This document shows, in pieces, positions 51,861 through 61,241 of a stretch of 62,920 bases of DNA. Under the pieces are notes generated by a model. The model saw nothing but the letters and a program-made list of their open reading frames with translations. It made no database searches and was not told where the DNA came from. A program made the translations under genes and the position numbers. Each line of letters opens with the position of its first letter. Position 1 is the stretch's first letter. This DNA is from an uncultured Clostridium sp. (GTDB taxonomy: Bacteria > Bacillota > Clostridia > TANB77 > CAG-508). The stretch covers positions 1 through 62,920 of the forward strand of contig CAKNJL010000005.1 in NCBI GenBank assembly GCA_930982035.1, written 5' to 3'.

Positions 51861-53345
51861 ATGGCACAATTTTCACGGAGCAGTGGCATATTAATGCCAA
51901 TATTTTCATTACCAAGTGATTATCCAATAGGAAGCTTAGGAAAGGAAGCTTATCAGTTTGTCGATTTTCTGGCTTCTGCCAGACAAAAATATTGGCAAAT
52001 TTTGCCTGTCGGACACACAGGGTATGGAAATAGCCCATATCAATGTTACTCGGTAATTGCTGGTAATCCATACTTAATTAGTTTGGAAATGCTGGTAGAA
52101 GATGGTCTATTAAAGAAGGAGGACATACTTAGTTTTAAAGGAATTTTTCCAAAAGTAGACTATGAATTTTTACGTTCAGCACAGATGCCTATTTTAAAAA
52201 AGGCATTTAAAAATGTAGATTCAAGGATCTTAAAAGAAGCAAAGATTTTTGAATTGGAGAACAAAGAATGGCTAAATGATTATGCATTCTTTATGGCACT
52301 TAAAGATTACTTGGATGAAAAAGCTGTATGGGAGTGGAATAAAGATATTAGAACCAGAAACCCTAAAGCTATGTCAGAGTATGAAAAGATTTTGCAGAAG
52401 GATATCCTTTTTTACAAATTTATTCAGTATTTATTCTTTAAACAGTATAAAAAACTGAAAGATTATGCAAATTCAAAAGGAGTTAAGATTATAGGAGATA
52501 TTCCTATATATCCTTCTCCAGACAGCTGTGATGTCTGGGCAAATCCAAAACTTTTCAAAGTTGACGAAGAAAAACTAGTAACTAAAAAAATAGCAGGTGT
52601 ACCACCTGACTATTATTCTGCAACTGGACAAGTTTGGGGTAATCCTGTGTATGATTGGAACGTCCATGAGAAACAAGGTTATTCCTGGTGGATTTGGAGA
52701 ATGAAGAAGATGTTCGAAATTTCCGATGTGGTCCGCATTGACCATTTTAGAGCCTTTTGCAACTATTTTGAAATACCTCAAGGTGAAGAAACAGCTGTAA
52801 ATGGCAAATGGCAACCAGGTCCTAAGATGAAATTATTTAATGCAATAAAAAATCAGCTTGGGGATGTACCAATAATCGCTGAAGATTTAGGTGATATTGA
52901 TGATGCCGTTCGAGAATTTTTAGCAGAGTCTGGATATCCTGGTATGAGAGTTATGGTTTTTGGGTTACAAGAAAATGAAGATAATATGCATCTTCCTCAT
53001 AATTGGCCTAAAAATTGTGTAGGTTATACATCTACGCACGACTCTGAAACATTTGTACAAAAAGTATTGCTTCTAAATAAAATTGATAGAGCTTTTGCAA
53101 AAGACTATGTTAATTTTAATGAAACATGTAAGCTAGGGTTAAGTGCAGTACGTTCTGCAATGGCTTCAACGGCTAATATGGTAATATTCCCAATTCAAGA
53201 CTGTTTATCTTTAGGAAAAGAAGGCAGAATGAATACACCTTCAACAGTTTCAGAAAGCAATTGGTCTTGGAGATTACCAAAAAATGCATTGAGTGAAAGC
53301 CTGATAAAAAAACTAAGTAATTTTACACGAGTATATAAGCGTTGA
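51861..53345 (+). CDS. malQ: 4-alpha-glucanotransferase (amylomaltase, GH77)
   Basis: Moves maltodextrin segments between chains in glycogen or maltose use. 494 residues of GH77. ILMPIFSLPSDYPIGSLG, WQILPVGHTGYGNSPYQ, VKIIGDIPIYPSPDSCDVWANP, the nucleophile region VVRIDHFRAF, the acid IIAEDLG, and GYTSTHDSETF are present. The ATG follows AAGGAGG. Its codon use is visibly less AT-rich than neighbouring genes (more CTG, GGT and TTC-type codons, fewer AAA runs), suggesting recent acquisition. Own promoter and terminator make it a single-gene unit. Confidence 0.95.
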   Translation: MAQFSRSSGILMPIFSLPSDYPIGSLGKEAYQFVDFLASARQKYWQILPVGHTGYGNSPYQCYSVIAGNPYLISLEMLVEDGLLKKEDILSFKGIFPKVDYEFLRSAQMPILKKAFKNVDSRILKEAKIFELENKEWLNDYAFFMALKDYLDEKAVWEWNKDIRTRNPKAMSEYEKILQKDILFYKFIQYLFFKQYKKLKDYANSKGVKIIGDIPIYPSPDSCDVWANPKLFKVDEEKLVTKKIAGVPPDYYSATGQVWGNPVYDWNVHEKQGYSWWIWRMKKMFEISDVVRIDHFRAFCNYFEIPQGEETAVNGKWQPGPKMKLFNAIKNQLGDVPIIAEDLGDIDDAVREFLAESGYPGMRVMVFGLQENEDNMHLPHNWPKNCVGYTSTHDSETFVQKVLLLNKIDRAFAKDYVNFNETCKLGLSAVRSAMASTANMVIFPIQDCLSLGKEGRMNTPSTVSESNWSWRLPKNALSESLIKKLSNFTRVYKR

Positions 53346-53369
53346 TAATTATTTTGAAAATAATCCAAT

Positions 53370-53395
53370 CAATCCCTCAGTAATCTGAGGGATTG
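53370..53395. terminator. Bidirectional terminator between malQ and asnS
   Basis: CAATCCCTCAG and CTGAGGGATTG form an 11-bp perfect stem around TAAT, with AAATTTT on the plus side. It serves the two convergent genes. Confidence 0.7.
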
Positions 53396-53400
53396 AAATT

Positions 53401-54792
53401 TTAAAACTCACAATTTTTAGGTGTTCTAGGGAAAGGTATTACATCACGAATATTTTGCATACCAGTTAAATACATAATAGCTCTTTCAAAACCTAGACCA
53501 AAACCAGAATGAACACAACTACCATATTTTCTTAAATCCAAATACCAATCATAAGTATCAATATCCATATTTAATTCTTTCATTCTAGCCAGCAATTTAT
53601 CATAATTTTCTTCTCTTTGACTACCACCAATAATTTCACCAATTCCAGGAACAAGCAAATCAGCAGCAGCAACTGTTTTACCATCTGGATTTTGTTTCAT
53701 ATAAAAAGCTTTAATATCCATAGGATAATCTGTTACAAAAACAGGCTTTTTAAATACTTGTTCACAAAGATATCTTTCATGTTCTGTTTGTAAATCAACA
53801 CCCCAAGATACTTTGAACTCGAATTTATCATTTGCTTTTTCTAACTCTTTAATTGCATCTGTATAAGAAATTCTAGCAAAATCAGAATGAATAACATTAT
53901 TCAATCTATCTAATAGCCCTTTGTCTACAAAACTATTAAAAAATTCCATTTCCTCTTTACAATTTTCTAAAACATAAGAAAAAGTATATTTAAGCATTTC
54001 TTCTGCCAAATCCATATCATCATTTAAATCAGCAAAACAGATTTCAGGTTCAATCATCCAAAATTCAGCAGCATGTTTTACAGTGTTAGAATTTTCAGCT
54101 CTAAATGTTGGACCAAAAGTATATACATTTCTAAAAGCAGTTGCATATGTTTCAACATTTAATTGACCACTTACAGTAAGATGAGCAGGCTTTCCAAAAA
54201 AGTCTTTTGTAAAATCTACTTGTCCATCATCTGTTTTTGGAACATTTGCAAGGTCAAAAGAATTAACATTAAACATTTCTCCAGCACCTTCTGCATCACT
54301 AGACGTAAGTATAGGAGTATGAACATATACAAATCCATTTTCTTGGAAAAATTTATGTATTGCATAAGCAAAAACACTTCTTACTCTAAATACAGCATTA
54401 AAAGTATTTGTTCTAGGACGAAGATGTGCTATTGTTCTTAAATATTCAAAAGAATGTCTCTTTTTTTGAAGTGGATATTCCAAGTTACATAAATTTAAAA
54501 TTTCTATATTTTTTGCTTGTATTTCAAAAGGTTGTTTTGCATTTGTTGTTATAACTAAAGTACCAGTAACTTTAATAGAAGAACTAATTGATAATTTAGC
54601 TACTTCATTAAAATTATCTAACTTGTCACTAAAAACAATTTGAACATTTTTGAAAAATGAACCATCATTTAATTCAATAAATCCAAATGTTTTAGAATCA
54701 CGAATTGTTCTTACCCAACCTTCTAAAGTTATATCTTTGTTTTCATATTCATTTGTGTTTTTGTATAATTCTTTAATTACTAATTTATTCAT
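53401..54792 (-). CDS. asnS: Asparaginyl-tRNA synthetase
   Basis: Charges tRNA-Asn with asparagine. 463 residues of class IIb. An N-terminal OB-fold ([22 protein letters not shown]) is followed by motif 1, [25 protein letters not shown]. Motif 2 lies at [12 protein letters not shown]...EFWMIEPE. Motif 3 is [15 protein letters not shown]. The MNKLVIKEL start has GGAGG upstream on the minus strand. No T-box leader is found in its 5' region. Confidence 0.96.
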   Translation of the reverse strand: MNKLVIKELYKNTNEYENKDITLEGWVRTIRDSKTFGFIELNDGSFFKNVQIVFSDKLDNFNEVAKLSISSSIKVTGTLVITTNAKQPFEIQAKNIEILNLCNLEYPLQKKRHSFEYLRTIAHLRPRTNTFNAVFRVRSVFAYAIHKFFQENGFVYVHTPILTSSDAEGAGEMFNVNSFDLANVPKTDDGQVDFTKDFFGKPAHLTVSGQLNVETYATAFRNVYTFGPTFRAENSNTVKHAAEFWMIEPEICFADLNDDMDLAEEMLKYTFSYVLENCKEEMEFFNSFVDKGLLDRLNNVIHSDFARISYTDAIKELEKANDKFEFKVSWGVDLQTEHERYLCEQVFKKPVFVTDYPMDIKAFYMKQNPDGKTVAAADLLVPGIGEIIGGSQREENYDKLLARMKELNMDIDTYDWYLDLRKYGSCVHSGFGLGFERAIMYLTGMQNIRDVIPFPRTPKNCEF

Positions 54793-54841
54793 ATATGAAC
54801 CTCCATAAAATTTGTATTTTTGAAATCTATTAACAAATGTA

Positions 54842-54870
54842 ATTATATCCTAAAACTATCATAAATTCAA
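54842..54870 (-). promoter_or_regulatory. Promoter for asnS
   Basis: Minus strand TTGAAT, 17-base spacer and TATAAT, about 50 bases from the start codon. Confidence 0.7.
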
Positions 54871-54913
54871 CCAATTTCAAAAAAGAGAATAAATATATCT
54901 GCTATTGTTTTTG

Positions 54914-54949
54914 AATGGAACGATTTGGCACGTCCCTAACGTTCCATTT
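54914..54949. repeat. GGCACGTCCC palindrome, half-size copy
   Basis: AATGGAACG and CGTTCCATT arms flank ATTTGGCACGTCCCTAA, as in the right half of 31909-31981. Confidence 0.65.
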
Positions 54950-55037
54950 TTGGAAATTTCTTCATTTCATAAATTTAATAAAATTATAAAAATTAGACAT
55001 AATAATAATACAAAATAAAAAAGGAGGAATTTATAAA

Positions 55038-56114
55038 ATGAAAAAAATTACTAATATAATACTTATTATATCAACAATTTTTACAATTATACTTTTATTT
55101 AATACAAACAAAGTACAAGCAGTTGCATTAGATAATATAGAAATTTCCACAAATAAAAATACAGTAAATCCAGGAGACACAATAACACTTACAATTACTT
55201 TTGGAAAACCATTAGGAGCATATACATTTGATATAGCATATGATAATAACTTACTAGAATATGTAGAAACAGATGGAGGAACACCAAATGATAATGGAAC
55301 AAGAGTAAGAGTTGTATTTTATGATTCAACAGGAGGAACAAGTCCAAGAGAAAGTATGAATATAACATTTAAAGCAAAAGAAGGAATAATTACATCTAAT
55401 CCAACAGACTTAGCAGTTACAGCAGAAGGATTATCAAATCCAGACGCAAGTGAAAGTTATGATGATATAACCACAGCACTAGAAAAAAATATAGTAGTAG
55501 AACCAAGATATGAAGATTATAAGTTTAATTTATCATATACAGGAGGAACTATAATAAATGAAGAAAAAGAAATGACACTTTCATTAACATCAAGTATGGG
55601 AAAAAATTATAACCATGCAAGAATAATAGCAGAAGCAAAAACGCCAGATGGAGGAAATGTACAATTAAAAGGAACAGATGAAACACAAACAGAGTATGAC
55701 ATAATTGATAGCGGTTGGGGAGATCCTTCAGGATATGCAATTGGAGGACAAAATGTTAATAAAGTATTAAATCTAAGAGGAATATTTGACAAAGCAGGAA
55801 CCTATACACTTACTTTTAAATTAATAGATAGAGATAATTCAGATGCTATTATAGCAGAAAATAGTTTTCAAGTAACAGTAACAGACACAGAAACAACACC
55901 ACCAGAAGAAGAAACACCTGAAAATAATACAGAGGGAACAACAGGGCAAGAAAATAATAATCAACAAAATAACACACAACAAAATAATGGAGAAGAAAAT
56001 CTTCCAGCACAATTACCAAAAACAGGTATGAATTTATATATTCCAGTAGCAGTGATATTTATTGCAATTATAAGCACATCACTATATATGAATATGAAAA
56101 AGAAAAATAAATAG
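55038..56114 (+). CDS. LPXTG-anchored cohesin-domain surface protein
   Basis: 358 residues. A signal peptide (about 1-30, ending KVQA) comes first. A cohesin-like jelly-roll (about 32-145) shows NPGDTITLTITFGKPLGAYTF, YDNNLLEYV, VVFYDSTGG and MNITFKAKEG. A second Ig-like beta domain runs about 155-280. A Thr/Glu/Gln/Asn linker leads to the sorting signal LPKTG, a membrane helix and a KKKNK tail. It would be fixed to peptidoglycan by the sortase encoded immediately downstream, 11 bases away. The cohesin domain suggests it captures a dockerin partner, such as the glucosaminidase two genes later. Cohesin assignment is by pattern. Confidence 0.75.
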   Translation: MKKITNIILIISTIFTIILLFNTNKVQAVALDNIEISTNKNTVNPGDTITLTITFGKPLGAYTFDIAYDNNLLEYVETDGGTPNDNGTRVRVVFYDSTGGTSPRESMNITFKAKEGIITSNPTDLAVTAEGLSNPDASESYDDITTALEKNIVVEPRYEDYKFNLSYTGGTIINEEKEMTLSLTSSMGKNYNHARIIAEAKTPDGGNVQLKGTDETQTEYDIIDSGWGDPSGYAIGGQNVNKVLNLRGIFDKAGTYTLTFKLIDRDNSDAIIAENSFQVTVTDTETTPPEEETPENNTEGTTGQENNNQQNNTQQNNGEENLPAQLPKTGMNLYIPVAVIFIAIISTSLYMNMKKKNK

Positions 56115-56125
56115 AAGGAAAAGAA

Positions 56126-56830
56126 TTGAGAACGAAAGATAGAAAAAAATGTATATTTATCTTAACATTTATAATTGCAGTTTTAATTATACTAATAATC
56201 TTAATAAATAAAGTTAATTTAAAAAAAGTAAATATTGCTAATAATGATATAGAAAGAAAAATTGAAACAACATTAGTAAATACTCAAAATGCAGAAAAAG
56301 AAGAAGTTTCAAGAGAAGATTCAGAACAAAAATCAGCAGAAATAACAGAAAATGAAAAAGGAAACAATGTTAATAATGATAAAAGTAAAGATACAGTAAA
56401 TGAAGAAGTCATATCAGAATATAAAGGATATCCAGTAATTGCTAAATTAGAAATTCCAAAAATAGAATTAGAAACTTATGTGATTTCAGAATACAGTGAA
56501 AAAGCACTAGGAGTATCAGTAACAAAATTTTATGGTGGTAATCCAAATGAAGTAGGAAACTTTTGTATAGCAGGACACAATTATATTACTAAGAATATGT
56601 TTCATGATATCAAAAAATTATCTAATGGTGATGAAATCATTTTAACAGATTTAGAAGGAAATTGTATTAAATATGAAGTGTATTTAATAGAAACAGTTGA
56701 ACCAACAGAAACAAAATGTTTATCTCAAAAAACAAATGGAAGAGTAGAATTGACGCTAATTACATGCACGACAGATTCATCAAAAAGAATAATAGTAAAA
56801 GCAGTGGAGACGAAAAAAAAACAGAGATAG
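56126..56830 (+). CDS. Sortase (LPXTG transpeptidase)
   Basis: 234 residues: signal-anchor helix (about 8-28), a Glu/Lys/Asn-rich stalk, then the sortase barrel from about 108 (VIAKLEIPKIELETYVI). Catalytic residues are visible: histidine in CIAGHNYITK, cysteine in LTLITCTTDSSKR and arginine directly after. It most likely joins the upstream LPKTG protein to the wall. TTG start at 56126 with AAGGAAAAG upstream. The stop adjoins a repeat array. The class (D or E-like) is uncertain. Confidence 0.85.
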   Translation: MRTKDRKKCIFILTFIIAVLIILIILINKVNLKKVNIANNDIERKIETTLVNTQNAEKEEVSREDSEQKSAEITENEKGNNVNNDKSKDTVNEEVISEYKGYPVIAKLEIPKIELETYVISEYSEKALGVSVTKFYGGNPNEVGNFCIAGHNYITKNMFHDIKKLSNGDEIILTDLEGNCIKYEVYLIETVEPTETKCLSQKTNGRVELTLITCTTDSSKRIIVKAVETKKKQR

Positions 56831-57041
56831 CAGGGATTTTGGGGGCGGTCCTTTTTTCCCGATTTTGGGGGATTTTGGGGACGGTCCTTTCTTCCCGATT
56901 TTGGGGGATTTTTGGGACGGTCCTTCAATCCCTGTTTTTAAGAAGTAAGAGCTATATTTAAAAGATATTAAAAACAGGGATTGAAGGACCGTTCCAAAAA
57001 TCCCCCAAAATCGGGAAAAAAGGACCGTCCCTCAAATCCCT
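56831..57041. repeat. Array of GGGGACGGTCC units forming a giant hairpin, between sortase and glucosaminidase genes
   Basis: Three tandem units built from GATTTTGGGGGA/CGGTCCTTT/TTCCC precede the core CAATCCCTGTTTTTA. After a 37-base loop, the complement AAACAGGGATTGAAGGACC..CCCCCAAAATCGGG follows. It starts at the sortase stop and its right edge is joined to GAAGGAG, the ribosome site of the next gene. Confidence 0.85.
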
Positions 57042-57053
57042 GAAGGAGTCAAT

Positions 57054-59348
57054 ATGTTTAATAAAAAATTATTATATTCATTTTATATAATTTTAATAAT
57101 AATGCTAACAATATTTATATCTAATAAAATAAATGTAAAAGCATTAAACAATTTTGAAAAATCAGAGACATTAGAGGGAATAGAAAATTTTCCAGAAAGC
57201 TATAAGCCATATTTGGAAGAGTTGAAAAAAAATCATCCAAATTGGACATTTACAGCATTATATACAAATTTAGATTGGGATTATGTAATAAAAAATGAAA
57301 ATGTTTTTGGAAAAAATTTAGTACCAAAGTCATATTCTGATAATTGGAAAAATACGAATCCAGGTGAATATAATGTAGAAGTGGATGCTGGTTGGGTTGA
57401 TTGCTCAAAACAGTCGATTTTATATACTATGGATCCAAGAAATTTTTTGAATGAGGTTAGAATTTTTCAATTTGAAGAATTGTCTTATAATGCAAATACA
57501 AATTCTGTAGATGGTGTAGAGAAAATATTATATGGTACGGAATTTTATAATACTATTGTAAGTTATTTAACTTCTAGTGGAAGTACAATCACAATGAATA
57601 AAAAATATTCTGATTTAATATATAGTGCAGGCGTGACTTCTAAGGTTAGTGCATATCATTTGGCGTCAAGAATAAAGCAGGAGGTAGGTCCATTTTTATC
57701 ACATAGTTCTATTAGTGGAAAAGTGGCAGGATATGAGGGACTATACAATTTCTATAATATAGGTGCTACAAGTTCTTCAGAGCCAATGGGAGCAATTATA
57801 AATGGTTTAAAATATGCAAGAGATGGAAAAGGAGCTAGTGAAGCAACAAAAACTAAGTATTTGATACCATGGAATACAAAGGAAAGAGCGATAACAGGAG
57901 GAGGAATATTTATAGGTTCTAGTTACATTAATATTGGACAGAATAATATATATTTACAGAAATTTCATGTGAGTGATAATAATAATGGCGAGTTGTTTTG
58001 GCATCAATATATGACTAATGTATTGGCTCCATATAGTGAATCTCAAATTATATATAAAGGGTATTCAAATAGCAATTTGTTAGATACAAGTATTAATTTT
58101 ATTATTCCTATATATAACAATATGCCAGAAATACAAGAAGAAAGTCCAGCTATTAATAAATCAGATTATGAAAGTGACAATACCAAAGTTTATGCCAATG
58201 TTCAGACAAGCTTAAATATTAGAAGTGGTCCAAGTACAAGTTATGAAAAAATTACAACAGTTTCATCAAATGAAATTATGACTAGAATTGCTAAAGGAAA
58301 ACAAAAAGGAGATTTATGGGATAGAGTAATTTTAGAAAATGGAATTGTAGGATATGTGTTTCAAGAATATTTAGAAGAGGTTCCAGAAATTCAAGTAGAG
58401 GAAATAAGGTTATCAGTAGATAATAGAGTAATAAATAAAAATGAAATTAGTAAAATAAATGTAGAGATATACCCACAAAACGCTAAAGATCAAAAGCTGA
58501 AATATATTTCAAGTAATGAAAAAGTAGTAAAAGTAGATGATTATGGCAATATTTATGGAATATCATCAGGAACAGCTAAAATAGCAGTAAGAGCAATATC
58601 AAATGGTGTAGAAGCAAGTATAGATATAGAAGTATATAGTAAAGTCACAGGAATAGAATTAAATGTGGAAAACTTAACTTTGCAAGAGGGAGATAATTAT
58701 CAAATACTAGCTAATATAGAGCCAGAAGATGCAAATAATAAAAATGTAAAATATATTTCTGAAAATAGTGATATTGCAAGTGTAGATAATACAGGTAAAA
58801 TAAATGCTAATAAAACTGGAAATACCAATATAAAAGTTTGTTCAGAAGAGGATGAAAATATTAATAAAGTTATAAGTGTAAATGTAATAGAAAAAATTTC
58901 AGAAGATGATTTAAGTTTTAGCTCTAATATAAAAGTTGATGGAAATGAAATAAGTGGAATAAATAAAGAAATCAGAACAGTAGAGAAATTACTAGAAAAC
59001 ATAAATATTAGTGACAAATATTTTATAAAAATAGTAAATAAAGAAGGAAACATTTTGCAACAAAATGATTTAGTAGGAACTGGTTCAAAGGTGCAGGTAT
59101 TTATACAAAATTCTCAAGAAGTATTGGTATGTGAATATCAAATAATAATTTATGGTGATATAGATGGTAATGGAAAAATAAATAGTGTTGATTTGCTAAA
59201 ATTGCAAAGAAATATATTAGAAATTGAAGAATTAGATTTTATAGCACAAAAAGCAGGAAATATAAATAAAAATGGTAAAAAACCGACGTCATTGGATTTA
59301 TTATTAATCCAAAGACATATCCTAGGAATAAAGTTTATAGAGCAATAA
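57054..59348 (+). CDS. Secreted beta-N-acetylglucosaminidase with SH3, BIG2 and dockerin domains
   Basis: 764 residues. A signal peptide (1-30) leads to a LytG-like glucosaminidase region (about 45-340, with FPESYKPYLEELKKNHPNWT, YTMDPRNFLNE, YHLASRIKQEVGPF and YNFYNIGA). A bacterial SH3 (about 380-440, SLNIRSGPSTSYEKI) and two BIG2 Ig-like repeats (about 448-620) follow. At the C-terminus are two F-hand repeats, GDIDGNGKINSVDLLKLQRNI and a second GNINKNGKK..SLDLLLIQRHI, that make a type I dockerin (about 700-764). It would cut the glycan chain of peptidoglycan and dock onto a cohesin. The second repeat has a weaker calcium loop. The Shine-Dalgarno is joined to the repeat array. Confidence 0.88.
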   Translation: MFNKKLLYSFYIILIIMLTIFISNKINVKALNNFEKSETLEGIENFPESYKPYLEELKKNHPNWTFTALYTNLDWDYVIKNENVFGKNLVPKSYSDNWKNTNPGEYNVEVDAGWVDCSKQSILYTMDPRNFLNEVRIFQFEELSYNANTNSVDGVEKILYGTEFYNTIVSYLTSSGSTITMNKKYSDLIYSAGVTSKVSAYHLASRIKQEVGPFLSHSSISGKVAGYEGLYNFYNIGATSSSEPMGAIINGLKYARDGKGASEATKTKYLIPWNTKERAITGGGIFIGSSYINIGQNNIYLQKFHVSDNNNGELFWHQYMTNVLAPYSESQIIYKGYSNSNLLDTSINFIIPIYNNMPEIQEESPAINKSDYESDNTKVYANVQTSLNIRSGPSTSYEKITTVSSNEIMTRIAKGKQKGDLWDRVILENGIVGYVFQEYLEEVPEIQVEEIRLSVDNRVINKNEISKINVEIYPQNAKDQKLKYISSNEKVVKVDDYGNIYGISSGTAKIAVRAISNGVEASIDIEVYSKVTGIELNVENLTLQEGDNYQILANIEPEDANNKNVKYISENSDIASVDNTGKINANKTGNTNIKVCSEEDENINKVISVNVIEKISEDDLSFSSNIKVDGNEISGINKEIRTVEKLLENINISDKYFIKIVNKEGNILQQNDLVGTGSKVQVFIQNSQEVLVCEYQIIIYGDIDGNGKINSVDLLKLQRNILEIEELDFIAQKAGNINKNGKKPTSLDLLLIQRHILGIKFIEQ

Positions 59349-59367
59349 ATTATATAGGAGGAAAGTT

Positions 59368-60645
59368 TTGAAAAGAATTGCTATTTTTCTAATAATCTTA
59401 ATAATGATAAGTATAACCAGTATAGCTGTAGAAAGTGATGGGCAAAGTCAAGATAATATCTATTTAGATATATCAAAATCAGAAGTGAAAAGTGATGAAG
59501 AATTTAGCTTTACAATAAATCTAGCAAACATTGACATATCTGCTTTTGATTTAAATATCTATTTTAATGAAAACTTATTTCAATATGTATCAGGCCCAGA
59601 AAATACTAATGTTGTAAATGGTAAAATTATAACATCTTGGTATGATGAAACTGGAGGAAATAATGCAAAACAAAATTGCGAATTGGTAAAATATACATTA
59701 AAAGCAAAAGAAATAGGAAATGAGTTGATATCAGTACAAGGAGAGTTTTATGATTCGGAAGGAAATTTAGTGCAAAGATTTACAGATGGTATAGAAGTAA
59801 TAACAGAAGAAGAAGGAGAAATAGAAAAGATAGAAATTTCAGAAACAAGTCAAACATCTGATGATAATTCAAAACTAGAAATTATGAGATTAAAACAAGA
59901 AGGAATAACACCAGTATTTTCTCCAGATATAACAGAATATTATTTTTTGACAAAAGACTTAAATAGTTTAGAAATTACAGCAATACCACAAAATGCAAAT
60001 TCAGAAGTAATTGTAACTGGAAATACAAATTTTAAAGAAGGATTAAATACAATAAATATTAATGTAAATTCACCAGACAAAACAAGTGTAACAAACTATA
60101 AAATTTATGTGACCAAAACTAATAATTTAGAACAAGCAAATGCTAATCTAGAAACATTAGCAATAGAAAATGTTACATTAGAACCTGAGTTTGCAAATGA
60201 TATTTATGAATATAATACAATAGTTACAAATACAACTGAAAACTTAAACATTTTGGCAATTCCGGAAAAACAAACTGCAAATGTACAGATATCTGGGGGA
60301 AGTAATTTAGTGTATGGAAATAATGAAATTTTGATTAATGTTATTGCTGAAAATGGTTATACTAAAAAAGAGTATAAAGTAAATGTATATAGGAGAAATG
60401 AAGAAGAACAAAAATTAGCAGATGAGCAAAAACAAATAGAAATTCAGAAATTAAATGCTATATTAGAAAGTCAAAATGAAGAAAATGAACAACAAAGTGA
60501 AAATAATGAAATTACACAAAGTAATATTGCAGAAACTATAAAAGAAAATAAGTGGAAAATAGTAGTAGTAATAATTATTGTGATAGCAATATTATCAATT
60601 GTTATATATAGAATAAAAAGTTACAATTCACATATTACAAAATAA
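59368..60645 (+). CDS. Membrane-anchored cohesin-domain protein with two cadherin-like domains
   Basis: 425 residues. TTG start with GGAGG upstream, 19 bases after the glucosaminidase. Signal peptide (1-21); a cohesin-like domain (about 30-150, DISAFDLNIYFNENLFQYV, ITSWYDETGG, CELVKYTLKAKE); two cadherin-like beta-sandwich repeats (about 165-245 and 255-340, each with LEITAIP/LNILAIP and YKIYV/YKVNVYRR); a helical Gln/Glu region; a C-terminal membrane helix and short basic tail. It could hold dockerin proteins at the membrane while the LPXTG cohesin holds them at the wall. Confidence 0.75.
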   Translation: MKRIAIFLIILIMISITSIAVESDGQSQDNIYLDISKSEVKSDEEFSFTINLANIDISAFDLNIYFNENLFQYVSGPENTNVVNGKIITSWYDETGGNNAKQNCELVKYTLKAKEIGNELISVQGEFYDSEGNLVQRFTDGIEVITEEEGEIEKIEISETSQTSDDNSKLEIMRLKQEGITPVFSPDITEYYFLTKDLNSLEITAIPQNANSEVIVTGNTNFKEGLNTININVNSPDKTSVTNYKIYVTKTNNLEQANANLETLAIENVTLEPEFANDIYEYNTIVTNTTENLNILAIPEKQTANVQISGGSNLVYGNNEILINVIAENGYTKKEYKVNVYRRNEEEQKLADEQKQIEIQKLNAILESQNEENEQQSENNEITQSNIAETIKENKWKIVVVIIIVIAILSIVIYRIKSYNSHITK

Positions 60646-60646
60646 G

Positions 60647-60843
60647 GAATGTATATATATTAATATTTCATAAATTTCTCGGCTCAATACGAATGTTAAG
60701 AAAATCTAAAATTATTTTATGGCACCCTTTCACTTAGTCCTCGCTACGCTCGACGCGAACATTTTCCATAAAATAATTTAAGATTTTCTAACCATTCTTC
60801 AATCACATTCGAAATTTATTCAATATTAATATACATACATTCT
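60647..60843. repeat. Near-perfect 197-base palindrome
   Basis: Outer arms GAATGTATATATATTAATATT / AATATTAATATACATACATTC, then AAATTTCTCG / CGAAATTT, and inner GAATGTTAAGAAAATCT / AGATTTTCTAACCATTC. In the middle lies the short GC-rich CCTCGCTACGCTCGACGCG. It starts directly after the stop of the preceding gene, like other repeats here. The rest of the gene-free stretch (60844-60966) holds only the rubredoxin promoter. Confidence 0.8.
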
Positions 60844-60911
60844 TAAAATAGATGTAAAACTGTGAATTGTAAATAAAAATAATAAAAAAGTGAAGAAATT
60901 CAAAAAAAGTA

Positions 60912-60940
60912 TTTACGAATTGCCATTAACTTGGTATAAT
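60912..60940 (+). promoter_or_regulatory. Promoter for rubredoxin
   Basis: TTTACG, 17-base spacer and TATAAT with TGG before it (strong extended -10). Confidence 0.65.
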
Positions 60941-60966
60941 GCTATTGTAAATTTGGAGGTGATAAT

Positions 60967-61104
60967 ATGAAATATAGATGTATGGCATGTGGATATATTT
61001 ATGATGAAGAAGTTGAAGGAGTAAAATTTGAAGACTTACCAGAAGATTGGGTTTGTCCACTATGTGGAGTAGGAAAAGATATGTTTGAAAAAGTTGAAGA
61101 ATAA
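60967..61104 (+). CDS. Short rubredoxin
   Basis: A 45-residue iron protein for single-electron transfer. [15 protein letters not shown] and [14 protein letters not shown] provide two CxxC pairs for iron. The loop between them is 10 or so residues shorter than in standard rubredoxins (no GIPPGT). GGAGGTG stands before the ATG. The sequence is related to the domain fused to the WecA-like protein at 880-2116 (same FEDLP-DWVCP-CG-GKDMFE ending). Partner unknown; oxidative-stress enzymes are typical in anaerobes. Confidence 0.9.
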   Translation: MKYRCMACGYIYDEEVEGVKFEDLPEDWVCPLCGVGKDMFEKVEE

Positions 61105-61117
61105 GAATACAGTTTGG

Positions 61118-61150
61118 GACATGGCACTTTTTGTATGCTATGTCTTTAAT
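61118..61150 (+). terminator. Intrinsic terminator after rubredoxin
   Basis: GACATGGCA pairs with TGCTATGTC around CTTTTTGTA, followed by TTTAATTT. Confidence 0.6.
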
Positions 61151-61206
61151 TTACGTGTAAAAAATTTTATATACTTGAATTTTAGTAATTACTTAAATAA
61201 TTATAA

Positions 61207-61241
61207 TAGGTTTATAGATTAATTCCTAAAAAAATCTAAAT
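61207..61241 (+). ncRNA. preQ1-I-like pseudoknot aptamer (variant), copy 3, before the adenylate-kinase-like gene
   Basis: P1 TAGG (61207-61210)/CCTA (61225-61228); P2 TAGATT (61215-61220)/AATCTA (61233-61238), a six-base pseudoknot that covaries with the other two copies. The tail reads AAAAAAATCTAAAT. U (61224) again replaces the ligand-binding C of preQ1-I. Ribosome site AAAGGA follows after about 10 bases. Confidence 0.55.

Noticed and set aside
54793-55037. T-box riboswitch for asnS
   Set aside because: No conserved T-box (TGGNACCGCG-like) sequence or specifier stem lies upstream on the minus strand; only a promoter and a palindromic repeat are seen.
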